Of a DNA stretch of 64,000 bases, positions 37,256 through 47,607 are shown one piece after another. The stretch comes from Pluralibacter sp. UBA7423 (GTDB taxonomy: Bacteria; Pseudomonadota; Gammaproteobacteria; Enterobacterales; Enterobacteriaceae), in the NCBI GenBank assembly GCA_002470465.1, contig DKMD01000002.1, forward strand, positions 1 to 64,000. Direction: 5' to 3'. How positions within the stretch are numbered: position 1 is the first letter of the stretch; each line of letters starts with the position of its first letter. The notes beneath the pieces are model-generated. The model did no database searches, had not been told where the DNA came from, and saw nothing but the letters and a program-made list of their open reading frames with translations. The position numbers and the translations under genes are program-made.

Positions 37256-38500
37256 TTACTGGCCACTTAACACTCGAGCAGGATCAATCCGGCTGGCGCG
37301 ACGGGCAGGATACCAGCTCGCCAGCAGGCTCAGCAGCAGTGCCGTGACCAGCACATAAAAGACATCCAGCCAGTGCAGTTCAGACGGCAGGAAGTCGATA
37401 AAATAGATGTCACCGGACAGGAACTGGTGACCGATAAGCTTTTCAATGCCGTTGATGATGACCGTCAGATTGAGCGCGCACAGCACGCCAATCACCACAC
37501 CAAGTACGCTGCCGAGCAGTCCGGCCAGCAGGCCATACCAGACGAAAATGGCGCGGATCAGGCCATCTTTGGCGCCGAGCGTACGCAGCACGGCGATATC
37601 GCTGCTTTTGTCTTTCACCGCCATCACCAGCGTCGAGACGATGTTAAAGCAGGCCACGCCGATCACCAGGATCATCGCCAGATACATAATCGCGCGGATC
37701 ATCTGAATGTCGCGGTACATATAGCCATAAGTCCCTATCCAGCTCTTGATGTACACATAGCTGTTGGTCACTTCGCCCGCATCACGCACCAGCTTGTTGG
37801 CGTTGAACACGTCGTTCACTTTGATGGCTATGCCGGTCACGCTGCTGCCCATATCGAGATACTGCTGGGCATCCGGCATTGGGATCATGGCAAAGCTGTG
37901 ATCGAGCTGACCACTAAGCTGCAGAATGCCGGTCACGTGCAGGCGCACGCGCTTAGGCTGCAGCAGCTGATGCTCTTTATCAGAGTTGGGGATCATGATG
38001 GAGACCCAGTCGCCCTGCTTCACCTTCAGCGCATCGGCCACGCCTTTGCCAAGAATAATCTGCTGCTCCCCCGCTTTAAAGCCCGCCCAGGCGTTGTTCT
38101 GCACGTAGTTCGGCAGCGCGCTGAGCCTGCTTTCCTGCCGTGGATCGACGCCTTTAATCTGGATCGCACGCAGATTGCTGCCGCTCTCAATCAGCCCGGT
38201 AAAGTTGATGTAAGGAGCCGCCGCGGCAATACCCTTAACTTTCTCAACGTTGCTCAGCGCTTCGTTCCAGTTGGTCCATGGCTGGTTAACCGGTTCGATT
38301 TCACCGTGCGGCACCACCGCCAGAATGCGGTTATTGAGTTCGCGCTCAAAGCCGTTCATGGCGCTTAATCCCACGATCAGTACCGCCACGCCCAGCGCAA
38401 TACCGACGGTGGAGATAACTGAAATCAGCGAAACCATGCCGCCGCGACGGCGCCCGCGGCTAAAGCGCAAACCAATAAGCAGGGATAACGGAGACGCCAT
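37256..38500 (-). CDS. lolE: Lipoprotein-releasing complex permease LolE
   Basis: 414 residues, E. coli length. FtsX-type topology: one N-terminal membrane helix (near 25-45), a large periplasmic domain (about 50-265) and three C-terminal helices. With LolC and LolD it extracts outer-membrane lipoproteins from the inner membrane and passes them to LolA. It starts 1 base after lolD, giving the operon lolC-lolD-lolE. It ends beside a BIME. Confidence 0.97.
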   Translation of the reverse strand: MASPLSLLIGLRFSRGRRRGGMVSLISVISTVGIALGVAVLIVGLSAMNGFERELNNRILAVVPHGEIEPVNQPWTNWNEALSNVEKVKGIAAAAPYINFTGLIESGSNLRAIQIKGVDPRQESRLSALPNYVQNNAWAGFKAGEQQIILGKGVADALKVKQGDWVSIMIPNSDKEHQLLQPKRVRLHVTGILQLSGQLDHSFAMIPMPDAQQYLDMGSSVTGIAIKVNDVFNANKLVRDAGEVTNSYVYIKSWIGTYGYMYRDIQMIRAIMYLAMILVIGVACFNIVSTLVMAVKDKSSDIAVLRTLGAKDGLIRAIFVWYGLLAGLLGSVLGVVIGVLCALNLTVIINGIEKLIGHQFLSGDIYFIDFLPSELHWLDVFYVLVTALLLSLLASWYPARRASRIDPARVLSGQ

Positions 38501-38501
38501 C

Positions 38502-39203
38502 TTACTCCGCTCCCATCAGGGTCAGTTCGGCGTTCAGGTGACCGTCACGCATCTCCAGCTGGCGGCTCATGCGCTTCGCCAGCTGTAAGTCGTGGGTGAC
38601 CACCAGAAACGCAGTGCCCTGCTGTTTGTTCAGCTCACCGAGCAGCTGGAAAATGCTGTCGGCGTTGCGGGCATCAAGGTTGCCCGTGGGTTCATCCGCC
38701 ATCACCAGACGCGGGTTATTCACCAGCGCACGGGCAATCGCCACGCGCTGACGCTCACCGCCGGAAAGTTCGGAAGGGCGGTGGCTGCGGCGATGATCGA
38801 GGCCCACAGCCGCCAGCATTGCACGGGCGCGTTCCTGAATTTCAGCCGGTTTCTTTTTACCAATGAGCAGCGGCATCGCCACGTTCTCTTCGGCGGTGAA
38901 ATCCGGTAACAGATGGTGGAACTGATAGATAAAGCCCAGCTCGCGGTTGCGCAGATCGGCCTTTGCCGCCAGCGACATTTTTGACAGCGGCTGACCGCTG
39001 AACACCACGTCGCCGGACGTTGGCGTATCCAGCCCGCCGAGCAGGTGCAGGAGCGTACTTTTGCCGGAGCCTGAGCTGCCGACAATCGCCATCATTTCCC
39101 CTTCCCCGATGCTGAAGCTGACGTTGTGCAGCACGTCGGTCTGCACGGTGCCTTCCTGATAGCGTTTGCACAGGTTGTCGCACTGCAACAGGATCTTATT
39201 CAT
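38502..39203 (-). CDS. lolD: Lipoprotein-releasing complex ATPase LolD
   Basis: 233 residues. Walker [10 protein letters not shown] is at about 42-50, the LolD-type Q-loop is [14 protein letters not shown], the signature is LSGGERQR, and Walker B is [13 protein letters not shown]. The start [10 protein letters not shown] is conserved and overlaps the lolC 3' end by 8 bases; the longer frame runs through lolC. It powers LolCE. Confidence 0.97.
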   Translation of the reverse strand: MNKILLQCDNLCKRYQEGTVQTDVLHNVSFSIGEGEMMAIVGSSGSGKSTLLHLLGGLDTPTSGDVVFSGQPLSKMSLAAKADLRNRELGFIYQFHHLLPDFTAEENVAMPLLIGKKKPAEIQERARAMLAAVGLDHRRSHRPSELSGGERQRVAIARALVNNPRLVMADEPTGNLDARNADSIFQLLGELNKQQGTAFLVVTHDLQLAKRMSRQLEMRDGHLNAELTLMGAE

Positions 39204-40395
39204 AACGTAAAGCCTCAGCGGGTTGGGTGGCGGCGGCGCGCCAGGAAGGATAAAGCGTAGAAAGCAGCGCCAGCAGCATCGCCACCAGCGCAATGACGAT
39301 GACCTGGACGGGTTCAATCGCCACCGGCAGCGCACCGCCATCAACGAACGCGCCAATAATCGGCATTAAATTGTTGAGCTGGCTTGCCAGCAGCAGGCCG
39401 AGCAGCGCGCCGAGCAGCGCGCCAATCACGCCTGCGCTGGCGCCCTGCACCATAAACACCGCCATAATCTGGCGCGGCGTCAGGCCCTGGGTTTGCAGAA
39501 TGGCGACTTCGCCCTGCTTCTCCATCACCATCAGGCCGAGCGAGGTAATAATGTTAAAGGCGGCCACGGCTACGATCAGGCTCAACAGCAGGCCCATCAT
39601 GTTTTTTTCCATGCGCACGGCCTGGAACAGCTCGCCTTTACGCTCGCGCCAGTCCTGCCATTTGGTACCTTCAGGTAACTTTTGCGCGCTGAGCGTGTCC
39701 ACTTCCAGCGGCTTATCGAGCCACAGACGCCAGCCGGTAATATTGCCGAGCGGGTAGCGCATCAGGCGTGAACCGTCCTGAATATTGACCAGCATCTGGT
39801 AACCGTCGACTTCGCTGTTAGCGGCAAAGGTGCCAATCACGTTAAACAGGCGCTGGCTTGGCACGCGGCCCATCGGCGTGAACTGGCTTGCCGACGGCAC
39901 CATAATGCGGATTTGATCGCCGCGCTTAACGTCCAACTGCCCGGCAAGCTGCTCGCCGAGAATGACGTTGTACTGGCCGGTTTCCAGCGCGGTCTGTTTG
40001 ACGTTAACGAGATATGGCGTCAGCGGATCGTTTTGCGCCGGGTCAATGCCCAGCATCACGCCGACCGCAACGCTGCGCGGGCTCTGAATCACCACGTCAC
40101 CCGTCGTCAACGGCGCAACGCGCGTCACACCCTGCAATTTCGCGTCATTTTCGGGGATTTTCTGCGGATCGAGCGATCCCTGTTGCGCGCTGAGCACCGC
40201 CTGCGGCATCAGCCCGAGAATGTTGTTTTGCAGCTCGCGTTCAAACCCGTTCATGACCGAAAGCACGGTCACCAGCGCCATCACCCCAAGGGTAATGCCG
40301 ATAGTCGACAGCCAGGAAACAAAGCGACCGAAGCGGTCCGCTGCGCGCCCACGCATATAACGCAGGCCAATAAATAGTGCGACAGGTTGGTACAT
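39196..40395 (-). CDS. lolC: Lipoprotein-releasing complex permease LolC
   Basis: 399 residues, E. coli length and FtsX-type topology like LolE, with the periplasmic domain that recruits LolA. First gene of the lolCDE operon; the promoter lies in the 193-base gap before divergent ycfT. Essential in E. coli. Confidence 0.97.
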   Translation of the reverse strand: MYQPVALFIGLRYMRGRAADRFGRFVSWLSTIGITLGVMALVTVLSVMNGFERELQNNILGLMPQAVLSAQQGSLDPQKIPENDAKLQGVTRVAPLTTGDVVIQSPRSVAVGVMLGIDPAQNDPLTPYLVNVKQTALETGQYNVILGEQLAGQLDVKRGDQIRIMVPSASQFTPMGRVPSQRLFNVIGTFAANSEVDGYQMLVNIQDGSRLMRYPLGNITGWRLWLDKPLEVDTLSAQKLPEGTKWQDWRERKGELFQAVRMEKNMMGLLLSLIVAVAAFNIITSLGLMVMEKQGEVAILQTQGLTPRQIMAVFMVQGASAGVIGALLGALLGLLLASQLNNLMPIIGAFVDGGALPVAIEPVQVIVIALVAMLLALLSTLYPSWRAAATQPAEALRYE

Positions 40396-40588
40396 GTATT
40401 CCGTCTGGTTGCGGTTGGCAATCGCACGAGTATATAAGCGAAAGACCAGAGCGTAAACGGCAGAACGCGGATCCGTGCAGCCTGACCTTTATCTGAAAAT
40501 GAATGAAATACAGAATGTTACCCGTTACACCTGCGATGAACTTCTTAGGATGGTCCCCTGTTTATGGCAATCAGGAACCCGGACCGTT

Positions 40589-41650
40589 ATGAAAGAAAAA
40601 GCACTATGGATCAATCAAATCAAGGGGCTATGTATCTGCCTTGTGGTGTTTTACCACTCGGTGATCACCTTTTATCCACACCTTCACGCCTGGCAACACC
40701 CGTGGTCGGAAACGCTGGCAAAGTGCTGGGTCTACTTCAATCTTTACCTTGCCCCTTTTCGAATGCCGGTCTTCTTTTTTATCTCCGGGTTTCTGATTCA
40801 GCGCTACATCGACGGCGTCTCCTGGCGTGAAAGCTTAGGCAAGCGCGTCGGCAACATTCTGTGGGTACTGGCGCTGTGGGGCTTTATCCAATGGCAGGCG
40901 TTAAGCCACATTACCCATTGGCTCGCACCGGAGCGGGATGTCAGTAGCAGCGCAAACGCGGCCTACGCGGGCAGCCCCGGAGAATTTGTACAGGCAATGC
41001 TCACCGCCAGTACCAGCCTCTGGTATCTGTATGCGCTGATCGCCTACTTCGTATTCTGCAAGCTGACTTCACGTGCAAAAATACCCATGCTCGCCGGGCT
41101 GGCCCTGCTCAGCGTCGTCATCAATTTCCTGCCAACGCCGTGGTGGGGCATGAACAGCGTGCTGCGTAACGTTATTTATTATGCGCTGGGCGCCTGGTTC
41201 GGCACGCCGCTGATGACGTGGATGAAAACGTTTGATATTCGCCGCCGCTGGCTGCCGCTGGGGATCTTTGCGTTTGCCGCCGTGGTCCTGTGGTTTATGC
41301 GCACGCCATTGCTGCTTTCGCTGTTGTCGATTTTCATCATTATGAAGGTATTTTATGCGGTCGGACGGCGCTTCCCGCCGTCAGAAAATTCGCTGCTGAA
41401 CGTTGTCGGCTCAAACACCATCGCGATTTACACCACTCACCGCATTCTGGTGGAAATTTTCAGCCTGCTGCTGCTCGGCTGGCTCAGCGCACAACCCCGC
41501 TCGCCGTCGGTTGAGTTGAGCATTCTGCTGTTTTATCCGTTCCTGAGCCTGCTGCTGTGCGTCGCGACCGGAATGCTCGCCCGTCGACTCTCTCAGCGAG
41601 TGGCGGGTGATATTCTCTTTTCTCCCCCGAGGGTTGCGCTGAACCGGTAG
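40589..41650 (+). CDS. ycfT: Acyltransferase-3 family membrane protein YcfT
   Basis: 353 residues, about ten membrane segments. It has the acyltransferase-3 pattern (WINQIKGLCICLVVFYHSV, PFRMPVFFFISGFLI, SNTIAIYTTHRILVEIF). E. coli YcfT is a putative inner-membrane protein of similar length; its substrate is unknown. The start MKEKALWIN is conserved, while the frame is open 114 bases further upstream without conservation. Located between lolC and mfd as in E. coli. Confidence 0.93.
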   Translation: MKEKALWINQIKGLCICLVVFYHSVITFYPHLHAWQHPWSETLAKCWVYFNLYLAPFRMPVFFFISGFLIQRYIDGVSWRESLGKRVGNILWVLALWGFIQWQALSHITHWLAPERDVSSSANAAYAGSPGEFVQAMLTASTSLWYLYALIAYFVFCKLTSRAKIPMLAGLALLSVVINFLPTPWWGMNSVLRNVIYYALGAWFGTPLMTWMKTFDIRRRWLPLGIFAFAAVVLWFMRTPLLLSLLSIFIIMKVFYAVGRRFPPSENSLLNVVGSNTIAIYTTHRILVEIFSLLLLGWLSAQPRSPSVELSILLFYPFLSLLLCVATGMLARRLSQRVAGDILFSPPRVALNR

Positions 41651-41665
41651 CGATCGAGGGCTCAT

Positions 41666-41693
41666 TTGCTAATGTCGGTCGATCGAGGATAAT
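41666..41693 (+). promoter_or_regulatory. Likely promoter of mfd
   Basis: TTGCTA and GATAAT are spaced by 16 bases, about 70 bases before mfd. CGATCGAGG occurs at 41651-41659 and again at 41680-41688, bracketing the -35; the role of the repeat is unknown. Confidence 0.4.
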
Positions 41694-41713
41694 AACCTTC
41701 ATTGAAGAGCGGC

Positions 41714-41741
41714 GGTTTGCCCCCATAATCAGGGGTAAACC
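41714..41741 (+). other. Stable hairpin in the mfd leader
   Basis: GGTTTGCCCC pairs with GGGGTAAACC (one G-U) across an 8-base loop, 23 bases before the mfd start. It could end ycfT transcripts weakly or slow mfd translation. Confidence 0.45.
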
Positions 41742-41764
41742 TTTACGGGACCCCGACATTATCT

Positions 41765-44700
41765 ATGCCTGAAGCACAACAACGATACGCCCTGCCCGTT
41801 AAAGCGGGCGAACAGCGTCTGCTGGGAGAGTTAACCGGCGCCGCCTGCGCAACGGAAGTGGCGCAGATTGCTGAACGTCATTCCGGCCCGGTGGTGCTTA
41901 TTGCCCCGGACATGCAAAACGCCCTGCGTCTGCAAGATGAAATCAGTCAGTTCACCGATGAACTGGTCATTAACCTCGCCGACTGGGAAACACTGCCGTA
42001 TGACAGCTTCTCGCCGCATCAGGAAATCATCTCCTCGCGCCTGTCTACGCTGTATCAGTTGCCGACCATGCAGCGCGGCGTGCTGATTGTGCCGGTGAAT
42101 ACACTGATGCAGCGCGTGTGCCCGCATAGCTATCTGCACGGTCACGCGTTAGTGATGAAAAAAGGCCAGCGTCTGTCGCGTGATGCGCTGCGGGCTCAGC
42201 TTGACAGCGCCGGGTATCGCCACGTCGATCAGGTCATGGAGCACGGTGAATATGCCACCCGCGGCGCGCTGCTGGATCTGTTCCCGATGGGCAGCGACCG
42301 TCCTTACCGCCTCGACTTTTTCGATGATGAAATCGACAGCCTGCGCCTGTTTGATGCCGATACCCAGCGTACGCTGGAGGAAGTCGAGGCTATCAACCTG
42401 CTGCCCGCGCACGAATTTCCGACCGACAAAAACGCCATTGAGCTGTTCCGCAGCCAGTGGCGCGATAAATTCGACGTTAAGCGAGACGCCGAACATATCT
42501 ATCAGCAGGTAAGCAAAGGCACCCTCCCCGCCGGGATCGAATACTGGCAGCCGCTGTTCTTCAGCGAGCCTCTCACGACGCTGTTCAGCTATTTTCCGGC
42601 CAATACGCTGCTGGTGAATACCGGCGATCCGGAAGCCAGCGCGAAGCGTTTTGAGGCCGATACGCATGCCCGCTTTGAAAATCGCGGCGTGGATCCGATG
42701 CGTCCATTACTGCCGCCGGAAACGCTCTGGCTGCGCACTGACGAACTGTTCAGCGAGCTGAAAAAATGGCCGCGCGTGCAGCTCAAAACCGAACAGCTGG
42801 CCGATAAAGCCGCCAACGTCAATCTCGGTTATCAGACGCTGCCGGATCTGGCAGTACAAGCGCAGCAGAAAGCGCCGCTTGATAACCTGCGTCGCTTCCT
42901 GGAGGCCTTCGACGGGCCGGTCATTTTCTCGGTGGAAAGCAAAGGTCGTCGCGAAGCGTTAGGCGAGCTGCTCTCACGCATTAAGCTTTCGCCAAAACGC
43001 ATCCAGCGCCTCGATGAGTGCGAGGGTGCGGGCCGCTATCTGATGATTGGCTCTGCCGAGCATGGCTATATCGACACGCTGCGCAACCGGGCGCTGATCT
43101 GCGAAAGCGATCTGCTGGGTGAACGCGTGGCGCGTCGTCGCCAGGATTCCCGGCGCACCATTAACCCGGACACGCTGATCCGCAACCTGGCGGAGCTGCA
43201 TGAGGGCCAGCCGGTGGTGCATCTGGAACACGGCGTAGGCCGCTACGCCGGGATGACGACGCTGGAAGCCGGTGGCATCACCGCTGAGTACCTGATGCTC
43301 ATCTATGCCAACGACGCCAAACTCTATGTGCCGGTCTCGTCGCTGCACCTGATTAGTCGCTATGCGGGCGGTGCAGAGGATAATGCTCCTTTGCATAAGC
43401 TGGGGGGTGACGCCTGGGCGCGTGCGCGGCAGAAAGCCGCGGAGAAAGTGCGTGACGTAGCTGCCGAATTGCTCGACATTTATGCCCAACGTGCCGCGAA
43501 ATCAGGCTTTGCCTTTAAGCACGATCGCGAACAGTACCAGCTGTTCTGCGACAGCTTCCCGTTCGAAACCACCCCGGACCAGGCCCAGGCCATCAACGCC
43601 GTGCTGAGCGATATGTGTCAGCCGCTGGCGATGGACAGGCTGGTATGCGGCGACGTGGGCTTCGGGAAAACGGAAGTTGCGATGCGGGCTGCGTTCCTGG
43701 CGGTTGAGAACAATAAACAGGTCGCCGTACTGGTGCCAACAACGCTGTTGGCACAACAGCACTTCGATAACTTCCGCGACCGTTTCGCCAACTGGCCAGT
43801 GCGTATCGAAATGCTCTCTCGTTTCCGCAGCGCCAAAGAGCAAACGCAGATACTGGAAGCAGCCAGTGAGGGCAAAATCGACATTCTGATTGGTACCCAT
43901 AAGCTGCTGCAAAGCGACGTGAAGTGGAAAGATCTCGGCCTGCTGATTGTCGATGAAGAGCACCGCTTTGGCGTGCGTCACAAGGAGCGCATTAAAGCGA
44001 TGCGCGCCGACGTCGATATTCTGACCCTGACCGCCACGCCGATCCCGCGCACGCTGAACATGGCAATGAGCGGCATGCGTGACCTGTCGATTATTGCCAC
44101 GCCGCCTGCGCGACGGCTGGCGGTGAAAACCTTCGTTCGCGAGTACGACAATTTAGTCGTGCGCGAGGCCATCCTGCGTGAAGTGCTGCGCGGCGGGCAG
44201 GTTTACTATCTCTACAACGACGTAGAAAACATTCAGAAGGCGGCGGACAGGCTGGCGGAGCTGGTGCCGGAAGCGCGGATTGCTATCGGACACGGCCAGA
44301 TGCGCGAGCGCGAACTGGAAAGGGTAATGAATGACTTCCACCACCAGCGTTTCAACGTGCTGGTGTGTACCACCATTATCGAGACCGGGATCGACATTCC
44401 AACCGCCAACACCATTATTATCGAGCGGGCCGACCACTTCGGTCTGGCGCAGCTTCATCAGCTTCGCGGGCGCGTCGGGCGTTCACATCATCAGGCCTAT
44501 GCCTGGCTGCTGACACCGCATCCGAAAGCGATGACCACCGACGCGCAGAAGCGTCTGGAAGCCATTGCGTCGCTCGAAGATCTGGGCGCGGGCTTTGCGC
44601 TGGCAACGCACGATCTGGAGATTCGCGGTGCAGGCGAGCTGCTGGGCGAAGATCAGAGCGGTTCAATGGAAACTATTGGCTTCTCGCTGTATATGGAGCT

Positions 44701-45214
44701 GCTGGAAAACGCCGTCGACGCGCTGAAAGCCGGGCGCGAGCCGTCGCTGGAGGATCTGACCAGCCAGCAGACGGAAGTCGAGCTGCGGATGCCATCGTTG
44801 CTGCCGGATGATTTCATCCCCGACGTCAACACTCGTCTGTCGTTCTACAAACGCATCGCCAGCGCCAAAGGCGAAGCGGCGCTGGATGAGCTGAAAGTGG
44901 AGCTGATCGACCGCTTCGGCCTGCTACCGGATGCGGCCCGCAACCTGCTGGATATCGCCCGACTCCGCCAGCAGGCGCAGAAGCTTGGGATCCGCAAACT
45001 GGAAGGCAACGAAAAAGGCGGCGTGGTGGAGTTCAACGAGAAAAACCACGTCAATCCGGCCTGGCTTATCGGACTGTTGCAAAAGCAGCCGCAGCACTAT
45101 CGCCTGGACGGGCCAACACGCCTGAAGTTCTTCCAGGATCTGACCGAGCGTAAAAACCGCATGGACTGGGTGCGCAACTTCATGCAGCAGCTGGAAGAGA
45201 ACGCCGTCGCATAA
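41765..45214 (+). CDS. mfd: Transcription-repair coupling factor Mfd
   Basis: 1149 residues (E. coli 1148). The N-terminal UvrB-like region binds UvrA (about 1-350). The RNA polymerase-interacting domain follows (LVHLEHGVGRYAGMTTLEAGG area, about 480-550; only part quoted). The RecG-like translocase has Walker A GDVGFGKTE at about 628-636, DEEH at about 733, and motifs TATPIPRTL and HGQMRERELE. The C-terminal TRCF domain masks UvrA binding. It dislodges stalled RNA polymerase and recruits UvrAB. A terminator follows. Confidence 0.98.
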   Translation: MPEAQQRYALPVKAGEQRLLGELTGAACATEVAQIAERHSGPVVLIAPDMQNALRLQDEISQFTDELVINLADWETLPYDSFSPHQEIISSRLSTLYQLPTMQRGVLIVPVNTLMQRVCPHSYLHGHALVMKKGQRLSRDALRAQLDSAGYRHVDQVMEHGEYATRGALLDLFPMGSDRPYRLDFFDDEIDSLRLFDADTQRTLEEVEAINLLPAHEFPTDKNAIELFRSQWRDKFDVKRDAEHIYQQVSKGTLPAGIEYWQPLFFSEPLTTLFSYFPANTLLVNTGDPEASAKRFEADTHARFENRGVDPMRPLLPPETLWLRTDELFSELKKWPRVQLKTEQLADKAANVNLGYQTLPDLAVQAQQKAPLDNLRRFLEAFDGPVIFSVESKGRREALGELLSRIKLSPKRIQRLDECEGAGRYLMIGSAEHGYIDTLRNRALICESDLLGERVARRRQDSRRTINPDTLIRNLAELHEGQPVVHLEHGVGRYAGMTTLEAGGITAEYLMLIYANDAKLYVPVSSLHLISRYAGGAEDNAPLHKLGGDAWARARQKAAEKVRDVAAELLDIYAQRAAKSGFAFKHDREQYQLFCDSFPFETTPDQAQAINAVLSDMCQPLAMDRLVCGDVGFGKTEVAMRAAFLAVENNKQVAVLVPTTLLAQQHFDNFRDRFANWPVRIEMLSRFRSAKEQTQILEAASEGKIDILIGTHKLLQSDVKWKDLGLLIVDEEHRFGVRHKERIKAMRADVDILTLTATPIPRTLNMAMSGMRDLSIIATPPARRLAVKTFVREYDNLVVREAILREVLRGGQVYYLYNDVENIQKAADRLAELVPEARIAIGHGQMRERELERVMNDFHHQRFNVLVCTTIIETGIDIPTANTIIIERADHFGLAQLHQLRGRVGRSHHQAYAWLLTPHPKAMTTDAQKRLEAIASLEDLGAGFALATHDLEIRGAGELLGEDQSGSMETIGFSLYMELLENAVDALKAGREPSLEDLTSQQTEVELRMPSLLPDDFIPDVNTRLSFYKRIASAKGEAALDELKVELIDRFGLLPDAARNLLDIARLRQQAQKLGIRKLEGNEKGGVVEFNEKNHVNPAWLIGLLQKQPQHYRLDGPTRLKFFQDLTERKNRMDWVRNFMQQLEENAVA

Positions 45215-45224
45215 TCTTCTCTCA

Positions 45225-45250
45225 CCCGGCGGCGCTCGTCGCCGGGTTTC
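45225..45250 (+). terminator. mfd terminator
   Basis: The stem CCCGGCG/CGCCGGG has an 8-base loop and is followed by TTTCT. Confidence 0.75.
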
Positions 45251-45354
45251 TCCCCTGAATTTACACACTCTTTGCAAAGCACTGAAACATCAAGACACGG
45301 ACTGACACCATAATGAGCGTTTTCCTGCTCAATCGCCGTTATGGAAGTGCTGTG

Positions 45355-46320
45355 ATGATGATTCAATCGCGTTTTCTGCGCTCGCTTGCCCTGCTCGCTG
45401 TCTTCATGACCGCTATCGCGGCGCAGCCTGCGCAAGCCAATACCTGGCCTCTCCCCCCACCCGGCAGCCGCCTGGTGGGCGAAAATCGGGTTCACGTCGT
45501 TGAAAATAATGGCGGTTCACTTGAGGCTATTGCCAAAAAATACAATGTTGGCTTCCTTGCGCTGCTTCAGGCGAATCCGGGTGTCGATCCTTACGTACCA
45601 CGACCGGGCAGCGTGCTGACCATTCCGCTGCAAACTCTGCTGCCAGATGCACCGCGCGAAGGCATCGTCATTAACCTCGCCGAACTGCGCCTTTATTACT
45701 ACAAGCCGGGCACCAATAGCGTGACGGTCTACCCTATTGGCATCGGCCAACTGGGCGGTGATACGCTTACGCCAACCATGGTTACCACGGTATCCGATAA
45801 ACGCGCCAACCCGACCTGGACGCCAACGGCCAACATTCGGGCGCGCTATAAGGCTAACGGTATTGATTTACCCGCGGTGGTGCCCGCAGGTCCGGATAAC
45901 CCTATGGGGCATCATGCGATTCGACTGGCCGCTTTTGGCGGCGTTTACCTGCTGCACGGCACTAATGCGGACTTTGGTATCGGCATGCGAGTGAGCTCCG
46001 GCTGTATTCGCCTGCGCGATGGCGATATCGAAACGCTGTTTAAACAAGTCACGCCGGGCACTAAAGTGAACATCCTTAATACACCGATTAAGGCCTCCGT
46101 TGAGCCGGGCGGCGTGCATCTTGTGGAAGTGCATCAGCCTTTATCGAAGCATATCGATGACGACCCGCAGGTATTACCGATTTCACTCAACGCCGCGTTG
46201 ACAACGTTCAGGAATGCGCCACAGACAGACGCTCAGGTGATGGAGCATGTGATGGAGGTGCGATCCGGGATGCCGGTGGATGTCACCCGACACAGCGAAT
46301 CTCCGCTGCAAAATATGTAA
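45355..46320 (+). CDS. ldtC: L,D-transpeptidase LdtC (YcfS)
   Basis: 321 residues. A signal peptide ends at AQPAQA before NTWPLPPPG. A LysM-like segment follows (HVVENNGGSLEAIAKKYNVG). The YkuD catalytic domain ends with HGTNADFGIGMRVSSGCIRL, containing the active-site His and Cys. In E. coli LdtC attaches Braun lipoprotein to peptidoglycan and can form 3-3 crosslinks. The start MMIQSRF has GGAAG upstream and matches the E. coli start. Confidence 0.96.
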   Translation: MMIQSRFLRSLALLAVFMTAIAAQPAQANTWPLPPPGSRLVGENRVHVVENNGGSLEAIAKKYNVGFLALLQANPGVDPYVPRPGSVLTIPLQTLLPDAPREGIVINLAELRLYYYKPGTNSVTVYPIGIGQLGGDTLTPTMVTTVSDKRANPTWTPTANIRARYKANGIDLPAVVPAGPDNPMGHHAIRLAAFGGVYLLHGTNADFGIGMRVSSGCIRLRDGDIETLFKQVTPGTKVNILNTPIKASVEPGGVHLVEVHQPLSKHIDDDPQVLPISLNAALTTFRNAPQTDAQVMEHVMEVRSGMPVDVTRHSESPLQNM

Positions 46321-46326
46321 AAAAAA

Positions 46327-46352
46327 CACCGCGACTTATGTCGCGGTGCTCT
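46327..46352. terminator. Bidirectional terminator between ldtC and bhsA
   Basis: The stem CACCGCGAC/GTCGCGGTG has a TTAT loop, A6 before it and CTCTTTT after it. It serves ldtC and the convergent bhsA. Confidence 0.85.
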
Positions 46353-46396
46353 TTTAAGGCAGTGGCATTGCCGAGGGTTTTAAAATAAGGCGAACC

Positions 46397-46654
46397 TTAT
46401 TTATAAATTACCGCCGTCCCGTGCAGGGTATTCGGTCCGGTAACAGAGGTAATACGGTAGGATTTGGCACCCATTGCATCCGCTTTTTGCGCCAGCTGGT
46501 CTTCCAGAGAGCCCAGATTGGTGCCCGCATCAGCAGAAATCACGCCCACTTTATGTTGGTCTACAGGGGTGGACTGCACTTCTACAGCAGCAAAGCTTGC
46601 GAATGACAGAGAACTCAGTACGGCTGCGATGGCCAGGGTTTTGATGCTTTTCAT
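46397..46654 (-). CDS. bhsA: DUF1471 stress protein BhsA (YcfR)
   Basis: 85 residues. A signal peptide (MKSIKTLAIAAVLSSLSFA, then SFAAVEV) precedes a DUF1471/YhcN-type domain (ADAMGAKSYRITSVTGPNTL, part). It is an outer-membrane/periplasmic protein affecting biofilm, stress tolerance and copper permeability in E. coli. There it is repressed by the divergently encoded ComR, as the arrangement here suggests. A perfect CRP palindrome lies 73 bases upstream of the start. Confidence 0.95.
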   Translation of the reverse strand: MKSIKTLAIAAVLSSLSFASFAAVEVQSTPVDQHKVGVISADAGTNLGSLEDQLAQKADAMGAKSYRITSVTGPNTLHGTAVIYK

Positions 46655-46726
46655 ATTCTTATACCTATGCAGATGAATTTTGGCTGGTCGTTATTATTAA
46701 CTTAACGATCGATACAGAAATCATAA

Positions 46727-46742
46727 TGTGATCCAGGTCACA
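46727..46742. promoter_or_regulatory. CRP site in the bhsA-comR intergenic region
   Basis: TGTGA-TCCAGG-TCACA is a perfect CRP core palindrome. Its position upstream of bhsA suggests control by cAMP-CRP in addition to ComR. Confidence 0.7.
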
Positions 46743-46899
46743 CGTCAAATTATTTTCATAACGATTACTATATAAATTAATAATGCCTTATTTTTCATAT
46801 CAATAGGATTATTTTATTTTGTGCAACAGGCCGCTGGTTATGCCCGGAGTTTGTTTTTATAATGGAGGCTTAACACAACCACAGAGGACCAGCGGCACC

Positions 46900-47535
46900 A
46901 TGACAACTGACGTTGCAAGTTGCACAAAAAAAAGCCGTGGCCGACCAAAAGTGTTCGACAGGGAAGTGGCGCTTGATAAGGCTATGACGCTCTTCTGGCA
47001 GCATGGGTATGAGGCAACATCCCTCGCGGATTTAGTCGAAGCCACCGGGGCAAAAGCCCCCACGCTGTATGCAGAGTTTGTAAATAAAGAAGGCCTGTTC
47101 CGGGCCGTACTGGACAGGTACATTTCTCGCTTTGCAGATAAGCACGAAGCGCAGCTGTTTTGCGAAGAGAAGTCGGTCGAAACCGCGCTGCGTGACTATT
47201 TCACCGCCGTCGCGACCTGCTTTACCAGCAAAGATACCCCGGCGGGATGTTTTATGATCAACACCTCCGCCACTCTTGCGGCTTCGTCGAAAGAGATCGC
47301 CCATACGATCAAGTCACGTCATGCCATGCAGGAAAAGACGCTGAGACAATTTTTGCACCAGCGCCAGGCTAAGGGCGAAATTCCGGCGGGTAAAAGTACT
47401 GATGAGCTGGCACAATTTCTGAGCTGTATCCTGCAAGGAATGTCGATCAGCGCCCGCGAAGGCGCAAGCTTTGAGACGCTGATGCAAATCACCAACACCA
47501 CGCTTCGTCTGTGGCCGCAGATGCTCAAAGTCTGA
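46900..47535 (+). CDS. comR: TetR-family regulator ComR (YcfQ)
   Basis: 211 residues. The N-terminal TetR helix-turn-helix reads DKAMTLFWQHGYEATSLADL (part) with GAKAPTLYAEFVNKEGLF, followed by a ligand-binding helical domain. In E. coli ComR represses bhsA (comC) and is released by copper. The start MTTDVASC aligns with E. coli; an upstream GTG/ATG frame is not conserved. Confidence 0.94.
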   Translation: MTTDVASCTKKSRGRPKVFDREVALDKAMTLFWQHGYEATSLADLVEATGAKAPTLYAEFVNKEGLFRAVLDRYISRFADKHEAQLFCEEKSVETALRDYFTAVATCFTSKDTPAGCFMINTSATLAASSKEIAHTIKSRHAMQEKTLRQFLHQRQAKGEIPAGKSTDELAQFLSCILQGMSISAREGASFETLMQITNTTLRLWPQMLKV

Positions 47536-47544
47536 TCCCGTGCC

Positions 47545-47581
47545 ATAAAAAAGGCCCCTCAGCCTGAGCGAATGAGGGGCC
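47545..47581 (-). terminator. Terminator of ycfJ
   Basis: Read on the minus strand, GGCCCCTCA/TGAGGGGCC is followed by TTTTTTAT. It may also affect comR transcripts from the other side. Confidence 0.8.
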
Positions 47582-47607
47582 AATTAACACGTAAGGGCAA
47601 TGCTTTT

